The position numbers and the translations under genes are program-made. The notes under the pieces are model-generated. The model saw nothing but the letters and a program-made list of their open reading frames with translations. It was not told where the DNA came from and ran no database searches. A DNA stretch of 28,248 nt from assembly GCF_000760515.2 (NCBI RefSeq), contig NW_013546163.1, positions 1 to 28,248 on the forward strand, in the 5' to 3' direction. This document shows positions 7,102 to 15,759 of the stretch, one piece after another (position 1 is the first letter of the stretch; the number at the start of each line of letters is the position of its first letter). The stretch is from Mitosporidium daphniae (Eukaryota > Microsporidia).

Positions 7102-8737
7102 ATGGGAATCAGCTCGATTATTGAAGGTCAGGTGTACATGAAGGAGAGAAGGAGCTTTTTCCGCGAAAACTGGAACAAAAAATATCTTGTTCTCAGAGAA
7201 TCCACATTGGGCATACATAAGGACAAGAGCGATACAAATGCTGTCTTTGTACTGCTCCTAAACGACGTTATCAATATCGATCGGCGGTCAAATAGGCCCT
7301 ATTGTTTAGAGTTGCAATTGGCCAGCTTAAAGCGATCTATGATGTTTGCATTTGATTCTGAAGAAGAAATGGTTAAATGGATGAACTCTCTAAAAAAGGT
7401 TTGGCGTTTGAAATATTATCCGTGATTTACGCTATGCTTTTTCGATTGCTTTTCTTACCATCTTAGTATTGTTCAAAGCTGGCGTGTGTCTCTGGTCCCA
7501 CTTCGTTCCGCCACAACTTGCACATTGGGTTTGATCCGAATACAGGATCGTTTACGGGGCTCCCAGAGTCATGGAAGAGAATGCTGAAGGCCTCGAGCAT
7601 TACAAAGGAGGATATCGAATCGAACCCAGATGTAGGTCCATTGCATATTTATATGCCTTTGTCTAGGTCGTCTTAGATGTGCTTGAATTTTATACAAAAG
7701 AGCAACACGCGGATGCGCAAGCAGGCGTAGAAAAAGAGGAAAAGCCAAAGCCATCATCTCCAGATCTTCATATGAAATCTCCAGGTTCCTCGCCTGAATT
7801 TGACTCGACCCACGATTCCATGGTAAAGGTGCCAGTTGCCGACGAGCTCCCATATATGGTTGCTTTAAGGCAATTGTGCACCCCCGGAAATCCCGCCGAA
7901 ATTTACACAAAATTAAAGAGGATTGGCCAGGGTGCTTCTGGAGAAGTTTTTGTCGGCCAAGAGAAAAAAACCGGCGCCCTTGTGGCAATTAAGCAAATGG
8001 ATATGAGGTATCAACAAAAACCCGCGTTGATTATAAACGAGATTTCGATCCTCAAAGCCTCACACCATCCAAATATTGTCAACTACTTGGACAGTTATCT
8101 GATGGGGTCCCAGCTTTGGCTTATCATTGAATATATGGAAGGAGGGGCCCTTACAGAGCTTCTCGAGTATCGGGGCAATTTGGATGAGCCAGATATTGCC
8201 ACAATCTCAAATGAGATTATAAAAGGACTTCATCATCTCCACTCGCGTTCGATCATACATCGAGATATCAAAAGCGACAACATCCTACTTGGTGCTGGAG
8301 GACAGGTGAAAATCTCTGATTTTGGATTTTGTGCAGAACTTTCTGCAGATCGAAGGAAAAGGGCCACCATGGTAGGCACGCCCTATTGGATGGCGCCTGA
8401 AATAATCAAGCAAAAGAGGTATGATGCAAGTGTGGATGTCTGGTCACTCGGTATTATGATGATTGAAATGATAGAAGGAGAGCCGCCCTATCTTTCGGAG
8501 GAACCACTAAAGGCGCTCTATCTGATTGCTACCAATGGGAGCCCTACTTTGAGGCACCCTGAGCGAATGTCTGCCCCGCTGATACAATTTGTGGATTCCT
8601 GTTTGAAAGTTAATGTGGCTACTAGAGCAAAAACCCAGGATCTTCTTCGTCATCCATTTCTCGTAAAAAATTCACGCGACTCCAAAACGCTGATCCCTCT
8701 TTTTAGCTCAATAATTAAAGAAGGCCTAATTTCATGA
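7102..8737 (+). CDS. CLA4: PH-CRIB p21-activated protein kinase (Cla4/PAK type)
   Basis: This is a Ste20-family Ser/Thr kinase activated by Cdc42/Rac-type GTPases; such kinases act in polarity and cytoskeletal signalling. Exons are 7102-7398, 7467-7631 and 7667-8737 with introns of 68 and 35 nt, giving 510 aa. The order is a PH domain (about 1-100, ending WMNSLKK), a CRIB motif (GPTSFRHNLHIGFDPNTG, about 110-130), a charged Pro/Ser linker and the kinase domain (about 240-495). Kinase motifs are complete: IGQGASGEVFVG, VAIK, HRDIKSDNILL, DFG, GTPYWMAPE and DVWSLG. The PH-CRIB-kinase order is specific to the fungal Cla4/Skm1 branch. The first donor is the unusual GTTTGG, but it is the only phase-0 donor joining PH to CRIB. 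The protein is shorter than yeast Cla4 (842 aa). Confidence 0.95.
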
Positions 8738-9014
8738 ATTATTTTATTAATAAATTAACAACATGTATGTGTGTTTGCCACTTTGCGGGAAGGTTTGGCA
8801 ATTTGTAGCACAATGTTTGCTTCATTCTTTCTGTAAATTTTAACTTTTTCGGCATTAGAAAAGAAGCCAACTTTTGACTGTGCTCCTGTTCCAACGCTAA
8901 AAATGTGCCGCCATTAAACGTAAAAATAAAAATTTATCAAGACACAAGAAGGGTAGCGTTCGGTGGTATGTTAATGGCATTAATTTATCTGTGTTCCAAT
9001 TTATACAAACAGAA

Positions 9015-9432
9015 TTAGTAGGCGCTCAGAATATCCTGGCTATCTTCATCCCAATTCTCCGGGTCTACCTGTGCTGTAGGTTCCTCCTCAGTAGGGGGGG
9101 CGGGCGTTGGCTTGAGCGGCTTATTTGCTGCTGCAAAATCATCCATCCAATCGCTGTACACATCTATTGGCTGCGAAAGATCTACAATTAAAAATTCCAT
9201 CGATACAGGTAATCGGGGTCTTGTAGTCTGCCTGGCAAACTTTGCAAATCAGATGGCCAATGTTACGCTGGCGATCCCTACCAAAGTCAGTATGTGTGGA
9301 ATCTTACAGCTTGCAATCAACCGATTTTTCGTGGTTGCAAATAGGGCATGAGAACATCACATCTAGCTTGCGTTGGTTATTTCTTTTGGCGGCAGATGGA
9401 GGGGCCTTTCTTTTTACTTTTCTGCGGACCAT
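9015..9432 (-). CDS. ELOF1: Transcription elongation factor Elf1/ELOF1
   Basis: Elf1 is a small zinc-ribbon factor that binds elongating RNA polymerase II and acts in chromatin transcription and transcription-coupled repair. Exons are 9432-9308, 9277-9207 and 9181-9015, with introns of 30 and 25 nt, giving 120 aa. After splicing, the basic N-terminus MVRRKVKRK precedes CPICNHEKS and CKVCQADY (the four zinc ligands). The family hallmark TPITYLSQPIDVYSDW then appears exactly across the 25-nt intron, which fixes that junction. The acidic tail (about residues 90-120) is longer than in the human protein and resembles yeast Elf1. Its start lies 26 bp from the stop of the upstream LYR gene. Confidence 0.95.
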
Positions 9433-9458
9433 TTTGGAAAAATTTGAAATTTAATGCA

Positions 9459-9797
9459 TTAAAATTTATTTAATTTATCCTCTAATAAAACCTTGCTTTC
9501 AAAGTATACCAGAGGGGTATGGCCATCAATGCGCGTCAGGTCCCATTTAAGAATTTTTTCAAATGTATCCAGGGACCTCATTTGCTCCCCGATGAGGTTT
9601 TGCAATGCCTCCTGTTGAGTGGAGCCATATTGCTCAAGGGTTTCGCATCTATCTGGCTCGGCATATAGTTTGATTGTATCCTTGCAGTTCAAGGCAAATC
9701 TTTTCCCCACTTGAGGGTCTCTAAATAGCTTGGAAATGCGCAATGCTCTCCGATAAAGAGAGAGCACCGTAAAACTCCGCATTGAGGGCGGATTCAT
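9459..9797 (-). CDS. LYR-motif mitochondrial protein
   Basis: This is an intronless 112-aa protein with LYRRALR near the N-terminus (residues 14-20), followed by a conserved downstream F (KRF). That is the pattern of the LYR (Complex1_LYR) family. Members bind the acyl carrier protein and act as assembly factors or subunits of respiratory complexes and Fe-S biogenesis in mitochondria. The sequence does not fit ISD11, SDHAF1, MZM1 or LYRM1/2 well enough to name it. ATG 9797 is used; ATG 9782 is an alternative that would leave only a few residues before LYR. It sits 41 bp from the stop of Cdc5 and 26 bp from the start of ELOF1 on the same strand. Confidence 0.7.
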   Translation of the reverse strand: MNPPSMRSFTVLSLYRRALRISKLFRDPQVGKRFALNCKDTIKLYAEPDRCETLEQYGSTQQEALQNLIGEQMRSLDTFEKILKWDLTRIDGHTPLVYFESKVLLEDKLNKF

Positions 9798-9820
9798 CGC
9801 TCCAGAATAAAAATATTTTA

Positions 9821-9840
9821 CAATTTATAAATTTAAAATT
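9821..9840 (-). promoter_or_regulatory. AT-rich element upstream of the LYR gene
   Basis: CAATTTATAAATTTAAAATT lies 24 bp upstream of ATG 9797 and touches the stop codon of Cdc5 (9839-9841). The gap between the two genes is 41 bp, so this is the only place for a core promoter. It resembles the blocks at 11078-11107 and 13091-13110. Confidence 0.4.
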
Positions 9841-11071
9841 AATCTGGAAGTACAATTTCATAGTTGTTTTTTGGGGCTGGCAGCTTTGAAAGAGCAATGG
9901 AGAGCCGCGACCTGACCAAATCAATTGGAGGCCCTTCCTCTCCAATTTCGCTGCCCTCTCTCGAATTTGGCGTAAAACTTCCGGAAAATTGGTCCGCTGG
10001 GCGACGAAGCGGAGTTTCTCCAGTCTCAATAACATATTCCCTTGCATCTTCTGTAGAAATGCCAAGCTTCAGCAGCTCACGGACGTCCTTCTCCTTGACT
10101 ATTGGCGATGGAAGGTTAAATGCAGCTCTTCTGATTTGAAATTGCTCTTGGGAGAGCTGCTTTAGACGAGCCGATTGGGCTGGGGTCAATTTGCCTTGAC
10201 TGGCAGCCTCTTTCCTTTCGGAAATTTCTTTCTTTTTGGCCTGCTCTTCAGTGGTGTCTCTTTTTGGTTCTTGAGAAAGAGAAGAGACAAGCGGAGACTT
10301 TAGTTTGAGAACCTCTTTTTCTCTTTGAACCTCTTCGTTTGTATCAAAAAAGCCAGGCGGTGGTTTTCTCTCAAAGGGAATTTCCGTGTTATAGTTGATC
10401 ACATAAACGCCGGTACCTTTACCCTTCATCCCGATTCTAGCCTCAATTCCAGCTTCTTTTAATTCTCGCCTCTTTTGGATGAGAGAAAGTCTTCTAGATT
10501 CATTCAAAATTTTTTCCCTTGCTTTGCGCTTTGCTTTTTTTCCTTGTGTGTTGGCCAGACGGGCCCTGGCTTCAGAAAGCATCTCCTTTTCGTCATCATC
10601 CATATCCACTGGATCAGGACGAGCCGGCCTTGTTTCTGGACACGGGTCAGCTTCTCCAGGACGCAGTCCACGAAGCATGTCAAGGTCTTCGAGCGAAGGA
10701 GCGCCTTCAATTAAAAGCTTGCTTTGTGCCGCATCCAACAATTGTTCGTAGTGTTGAAGACATTGATGGGCAGTGCGGCCAACAATAGATGAAATGGTCT
10801 GCCATTGCGAAGGGAGCACTTTCGCCAAATGTAAAAGCTTCTCCTCTTCCTCACGTGTCCATTCTGTCTTTTTAATGGCGGGGTCAATCCACTCGTACCA
10901 GCGAGCCTTGCACTGTTTTGGCGTTTTTCGAACCAAAAGTGATGAAATACGAGCCCATTGATTACGACCATATTTCATAAACGCGGCTTTAAGAATCTCA
11001 TCCTCGGTATTGGTCCAAATACCGCCTAAAAATTACTCGACCCAAATCCTACCTTTGATGGGACGGGGCAT
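9839..11071 (-). CDS. CDC5: Cdc5/Cef1 pre-mRNA splicing factor, C-terminally short
   Basis: Cdc5 is a core subunit of the Prp19 complex in the spliceosome. Exon 1 is only 19 nt (11071-11053, MPRPIK). After a 27-nt intron (11052-11026), exon 2 (11025-9839) continues GGIWTNTEDEILKAAF, completing the first Myb repeat. Two Myb repeats cover about residues 5-105 (NQWARISSLL, QCKARWYEW, EWTREEEEKLLHLAK). Then follow PCPETRPARPDPVDMDDDE, SEARARLANTQGKKAKRKARE and NTEIPFERKPPPGF, all near-identical to other Cdc5 proteins. The protein stops directly after LPAPKNNYEIVLP, at 401 aa. Human CDC5L (802) and yeast Cef1 (590) continue for hundreds of residues. No donor site near the stop allows continuation. 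Confidence 0.95.
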
Positions 11072-11077
11072 GATGAT

Positions 11078-11107
11078 TAAATTAAATTTTTTTAATTTTA
11101 AAAATTT
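11078..11107 (-). promoter_or_regulatory. AT-rich element upstream of Cdc5
   Basis: The 37-bp gap between ATG of Cdc5 (11071) and the stop of Nup62 (11109) is made almost entirely of AATT/TTAATTTT blocks. As with the other genes of this tight cluster, any promoter for Cdc5 must lie here or inside the upstream gene. Confidence 0.4.
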
Positions 11108-11108
11108 A

Positions 11109-11755
11109 TCACTTTGCCAATTCATTAATTTTTTTCTTGATCGACGAAATGGCGTCTGCAGCCCAATTGTGGACAGAGATTTGAGACTCCATTATTTTCA
11201 ATAAATCGCTTCCCGGGTCATTTTCATTGATTAAGTTGGAAAGGTAATTCTTGATCTCCTGCGAGGAGTTATCTACAGACTCTTCAAGCCTGGAAATTTC
11301 CAGACCGCAAGATTCAGCAATTGTAAACAATTTGTCCCTTTCAATGTCGGACGAAAGCAGTTGTGGAGGGTTCTCATAATACTTTGCAAGCTCGGTCTCG
11401 ATACGAGTGAGGGCCTGTTCTAGCTCTGTTTGCTGGCACTCAAGATAATCCAAATTAAGGGTGAGCTCCTTGGCAAGGCCTTCAATGGACACAGTATCCT
11501 TGTGCAGTTCAGAAATCTCAAATATTAAACATAACAAAAAGAAACCTTTTTTCCTTGTGCGATCAGAGCATCATCGACTTTTCCAATTGCGAGCGCCTGG
11601 CTCTTGAATTCTCGAAGATGAGCATCCAGGTCCTGTGTCCATTTTGTTATGATTTCCTCGATAGACCTATTTTGCAGAAATGAAGAGGGTGCCGTGGCCT
11701 GGGAAGACGGGGCCTGCGGGGCCACGCTATGGGCAATCGAGGAGCTGGGGAACAT
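11109..11755 (-). CDS. Minimal Nup62/Nsp1-like nucleoporin without FG repeats
   Basis: Nup62/Nsp1 is the central-channel nucleoporin: an FG-repeat domain plus a C-terminal coiled coil that assembles with Nup54/58 and Nup82/88. Here exon 1 (11755-11546) and exon 2 (11516-11109), joined across a 29-nt intron with a GTTTCT donor, give 205 aa. From about residue 30, IEEIITKWTQDLDAHLREF, ALAIGKVDDALIAQGKKISELH, LECQQTELEQAL and VHNWAADAISSI follow the Nsp1_C coiled-coil pattern. The N-terminal 30 residues are Ser/Ala/Pro/Gln rich with no FG, GLFG or FxFG. ATG 11755 was chosen; an in-frame ORF extends to 11809 without adding FG. The next gene upstream is divergent (78 bp to the USP start), leaving no room for a long N-terminus. 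Confidence 0.75.
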
Positions 11756-11833
11756 CAAATTAATAATAAATTTGAGCCAAAAGTTGTAATTAACATTGTG
11801 CAAGGCCATTTGGAGCCATTTTTTCGGTTTGTC

Positions 11834-12975
11834 ATGCCTTTGACTGTGATGGACGTTTACTGTGCAGGAATCTTAAATGATTCTAACTCTTGTTACTTTA
11901 ATAGCATCTTGCAGGTGAGGTTTCCACTTTTCTCTCAAGTTCCTAGCATCTTCGCCTTCGCTACGCGAATTCCTCAACATCCTACTCAGAGCCGAATCAA
12001 CAGCATGCGTGCCCGCGCTGTTGGACTTTCTTTCAAGTAAAAAATCTCTTTCTCTTTTACTTTCTAGAACTAGACCCGTCACCGCATCAGCAGACTCCTC
12101 TTTTCCCATTATATCTAAAAAGGCTTTTTTCTATCGATAGGAACTATGCACAGCAGGTTGTCTAATAGCATTTTTGCTCTTTTTTGTATGTTCATTTTTT
12201 CGATTTGACATCGTTTATTTTTATCGCTTTTGCATTCGTTTATCTCCAGGACTCGCACGAATTTCTGGTATGCCTTCTAACATCGCTTGGCCAAATTTAC
12301 GATAATATGCTGCCCGCAATACGAGCAGCGACTCCGCTTCTTTTCAAAGTATTCATTAATTTCGATCCAGTAGCAACTACCATTTACTTGGCTCGCTTCA
12401 TCGTACATCTTTTGCAAAAATTGCTCGCATGCTGTAAGTCACTTGTCAATTACTCCATTTCCATTTTACTATTTCCATGACGTTTAATTTTTTTGTCACA
12501 GGGCGCATTTAGGGCGGAAATGGAAAACATTGTCCCTGTCTATGTGACAGAGTTGACAGAGGCAATGAGCCTCTCCGAAATTCTGGAACAGGGAATTCTG
12601 AAGCCTTCTGTTGCATCGCTTGACGGGGCATGGCGATGCGATAAATGCGGCGCTCATGGTTGCGGTTATCGATATACAAAGTTTCTACGGCCACTAGGCA
12701 AGGGATTAATCGTTCACATTAACAGGATTTATCAATTTGAGAGAAAAAGCGATCAAAAGATAAAGATCTCAAAAAAGATTCACGTCCGAAACTCAGTTCT
12801 TTCCCTTCGTGCAGTGGTGGAGCATATTGGAAACTCTTTAGGCGGACATTATATCTGCTATCGTCGACTTGCAAACGGTCGGTGGGCAATGACCTCCGAT
12901 GCCACTGTCAAGTATATGCGTGGTCCACCCTCATCGCTGGAACCGTATCTTCTTCTATATGAACCTGTAGCTTAA
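11834..12975 (+). CDS. Ubiquitin-specific peptidase (USP/UBP family C19), short
   Basis: USP enzymes remove ubiquitin from proteins by a Cys-His-Asp mechanism.  Exons are 11834-11914, 11940-12036, 12068-12156, 12250-12348, 12374-12433 and 12502-12975, with introns of 25, 31, 93, 25 and 68 nt (299 aa). The Cys box is GILNDSNSCYFNSILQ (catalytic C about residue 17), where the usual GNT is DSNS. The QQDSHEFLVCLL block forms across the 93-nt intron. Zinc-ligand pairs CKNC (after the 25-nt intron) and CDKC follow. The His box is VEHIGNSLGGHYICYRR and the end of the domain is WAMTSDATV. All splice junctions were set by these blocks. The protein is just a catalytic core; a Ubp16/USP30-like type is possible, but no transmembrane segment is seen after ATG 11834. 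Confidence 0.9.
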
Positions 12976-13090
12976 TCACAAAGATAAAAACCAAAAAGGC
13001 TTAGATAGATAGACACCCAATAAGGCACGTACCGCAGACGGGCAAACGCTAGGTTGATCCCTTGTATTGGGAAACATCGGACCAACTTAT

Positions 13091-13110
13091 TAAAATTTAT
13101 TTAAATTGAA
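13091..13110 (+). promoter_or_regulatory. AT-rich element upstream of mS38
   Basis: TAAAATTTATTTAAATTGAA lies 27 bp before ATG 13138. The rest of the spacer 12976-13090 is of mixed composition with no other feature I can name, so the AT block stands out. It closely resembles the blocks at 9461-9476 and 22031-22055. Confidence 0.4.
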
Positions 13111-13137
13111 ATAGCTAATCTCTTAATAACCTATTGC

Positions 13138-13653
13138 ATGCTGCCAGCGGTGCGCAGACTTTCTTCCATTGCGCACGGCCTCTCGCCATCTACGCGGCCA
13201 GGCTTCATCAGGGCTGATGAAATAGAAAAGCTCTTCGCATCCATGAAGCTCTTTAATATTTCTTCGTCACCACCAGCATCTGAGGTGAATGGAGAAAACA
13301 AGCCGTCTGCAACTCCTGCCAGCCATATGATTCGCAGACCAACAAAGACAGAATTGGCTACTATCAGACTGTTCCCAAAGGGTAGATTTACAGTTTCATT
13401 TGTAGTGGTGCAGTTTCTGCGCAACCAGGACTATCCATTTCAGCCAAGGGCCTTGTTACAGCCGCTTTCGAGCACCACATCTTCCGAGGACGATAGCAAT
13501 CAGCTTTACCTTACCCCTAGCTCGGAAAATTCGCCATTTGCGGCGCCGATTTTCTTTGCCAATGTCAAGAAGAAACGGAAATCACGTATGAATAAACACA
13601 AACGCAAGAAGCGCAGGCGGGCTCTGCGCTATAAGGCGTCATCGAATAAATAA
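13138..13653 (+). CDS. Mitochondrial small-subunit ribosomal protein mS38 (COX24/AURKAIP1-like)
   Basis: This is an intronless 171-aa protein. The N-terminus MLPAVRRLSSIAHGL is a typical mitochondrial presequence (Arg, Ser, Leu, no acid). The C-terminus KKKRKSRMNKHKRKKRRRAL matches the short basic signature (KRR.KMxKHKxxKRxKxxR) that defines the mS38/COX24/AURKAIP1 family, where it lies at the extreme C-terminus as here. The middle 100 residues are low-complexity Ser/Pro and not conserved, as is usual in this family. It indicates a translating mitochondrion. It is convergent with CCT7 (160 bp between the stops). Confidence 0.75.
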   Translation: MLPAVRRLSSIAHGLSPSTRPGFIRADEIEKLFASMKLFNISSSPPASEVNGENKPSATPASHMIRRPTKTELATIRLFPKGRFTVSFVVVQFLRNQDYPFQPRALLQPLSSTTSSEDDSNQLYLTPSSENSPFAAPIFFANVKKKRKSRMNKHKRKKRRRALRYKASSNK

Positions 13654-13813
13654 CGAGGAAAAATAAACATCCATCAACCGAGCTAATTGAAACACCACTA
13701 GGATGTAACGGAGACACATCTGTAACTCCCAATTATATGGAAACAAACCAGCAAAAGCCGTTAATTATGCAATCAAATGCGGTAATGGTAATTACGAAAT
13801 AAATTTACTGCGT

Positions 13814-15638
13814 CTACTTCATAGGCGGTGGTGGTACGGCTCTTATTGTTTCGTCGACAGAGAGAATAAGAGTAGCAGCCTCCGTGGCCGCAGAAATCAT
13901 GTTTTCCTTGACGATAGTCGGCTCCCAAACAAATTCTTCCTTGAGATTGGCCACCAGGTCGCCGCCACTGGCAGCTAAGTTGACGCCATAGAAGCGTCCG
14001 CTGTAGGGTATCGGCGTGGTTTCTGCGGTGGGGCTTTCGGGCTGCGCGTGCCGCTTGCGGAGCAATGCTAAAACATCGACTGCATCGATGCCAGCATTAT
14101 AGCAGAGCTGCCGGGGGATGACCTCAAGTGCACGAGCATAGGCTTGCACTACACGTTGCAGACGTGAAGGGATAGCACGAGCAGCCTCTCGAAGAATCCT
14201 TGAGAGTGCCATTTCCGTGGCACCACCGCCAACAGAAAGGCGACGGTGGCGCAGCGCGCGCTGAACCACCATTAAAGCATCATGCAATGAGCGCTCTACC
14301 TCTGCAATAAATTGATCAGAGCCACCGCGCAGTAGAAACGTTGAGATGGCACTTTCATTGGCAAACCCGGAAAAAAAGTTGAAACGCTCAGCACCAACCT
14401 GGCGCTCTTCAAATATAGCACAATGGCCAACGGCAGCCTCCAAAGGCTCCCCGGCGGCTACTGTCGAAACAACGGGAACAACCAAAGCTTTACTCAACCT
14501 CTGGAGGTCTTCCATTGGCACACGACCAGCGGAAAAAAGACCACGATCGGCAAAATATTGCGTGGCAACGTCTCCAATGGGAAGTCTTGAGAGGACAACG
14601 GTGGCGCCGACTTCCACAATCCGTTCAAGTTTTTGGTGTAGTATTGTCCACTCTCCTTCAACTATCGCAGCATAGTCAGCGACACCCGCGATGCGTAGCT
14701 CGGCATTGTCACGTTCAGCCTTGAGCTCCAACTCTACATTAAGAAGCAACACACGGGGATCATCGATGCGCTTTGGTTGCTGCTCGTGACCCGCATAGGA
14801 AAAGGTCTTCTTGAAAGCGATTCCATTTACCAGAACAGAGTCCTCCATCGAGCCTCCCGGAATTCGCTTTATACCAGCGTCGCGCGATGAAGTATGCCAC
14901 GAGGGCTGTTGATTAGTAGAAGGTTGCTCTCGAGACTCATTGTTTATCTCTCTTCCAAGCTCATAATCGACCACTAGACGTGCAAAGTGCGTTTGGGCAC
15001 TCCGGATAATTTTCGAGTTCATTGAGGTGGAAGCGATGCGTTCCAGCATCTTCCGGTCGTTGTTATGCAGAGGAAAGACCAGACTTGCAAGGCTATCTTC
15101 ATCTACAAGGGCCTGTTGTGCCAGGGTAGCCGCCATACGAAAACCTCGGATGATGGCCCGTGGTGCCATTCCATCCTCGACAAGTGTTCGGGCCTCCGCC
15201 AAAAGCTCACCTGCAAGCAGTACAACCGAGGTCGTGCCATCACCGACCTAAAATTTCGAGTCGATGCTTACCTCTGCGTCTTGCGCACGCGCAATGTCAA
15301 CTAACGAGCGAGCTGCCGGATGAACGACGTCCAGCAGTTTCATGATTGTCGCTCCGTCGTTGGAGATAACCGCTTTTCCTAAAAATGAACACAAATCTCT
15401 GATACCTAAAATAATTGGTGCTAATGGTACACAAACCTTTCGAATCGACGATCAATTTATCCGAACCAGAGGGTCCCAACGTTGTGCGCAAAATATCGAC
15501 CACAGCCAGTGCAGCGGTGATGTTGGAAAGTAGCTGAGCCTTTCCTTGGCTCGTATCTGTACCGTCCTTCAGTAGTATCACTTGCGGATTCTATGGTAAA
15601 ACATAGCTAGCCCCTACCATCATCATCTGCATTGGCAT
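13814..15638 (-). CDS. CCT7: Chaperonin CCT subunit eta (TCP-1 eta)
   Basis: This is a subunit of the cytosolic TRiC/CCT chaperonin that folds actin, tubulin and others. Exons are 15638-15618, 15590-15437, 15378-15272 and 15247-13814; introns are 27, 58 and 24 nt; product 571 aa. Landmarks are [54 protein letters not shown] (nucleotide binding), [44 protein letters not shown] and [20 protein letters not shown] and the IPRQLC block identify eta. A 25-residue Ser/Gln-rich insertion is present around residues 205-230. The 58-nt intron consists of two abutting intron-like units (31 and 27 nt, AG|GT). Exon 4 appears more GC-rich than neighbouring genes. Confidence 0.95.
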
Positions 15639-15728
15639 TTTATTATTTGGTGCGCCCAACATGTTGAAAATTTGCAAGCAATTTTATTCTTCTTTAAGTT
15701 AAATTGTGCATGTAAACTTTGGCTGCAA

Positions 15729-15745
15729 GTTTAATTTTAATTTAT
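15729..15745 (+). promoter_or_regulatory. AT-rich element in the CCT7/PQ-loop divergent spacer
   Basis: GTTTAATTTTAATTTAT lies 14 bp upstream of ATG 15760 in the 121-bp spacer between two divergent genes. A second AT block (AAGTTAAATTG, about 15696-15706) could serve CCT7. Confidence 0.35.
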
Positions 15746-15759
15746 TGCAGAGCCTTACT

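Noticed and set aside
8755-8980. Possible two-exon minus-strand gene of about 58 aa (MPLTYHRTLPF... ending VANTHTCC) between ELOF1 and PAK
   Set aside because: The main exon lacks its own ATG and needs a weak 53-nt GTGTCT...TTTTAG intron. A 55-codon open stretch is expected by chance and I see no family.
9459-9797. LYR gene considered as the missing C-terminus of Cdc5
   Set aside because: There is no splice donor before the Cdc5 stop. The sequence has a clear LYRRALR motif and no similarity to the Cdc5 C-terminal domain.
12976-13090. GGTTGATCC-like stretch before mS38, considered as a tRNA T-loop
   Set aside because: No acceptor stem or anticodon arm can be folded around it.
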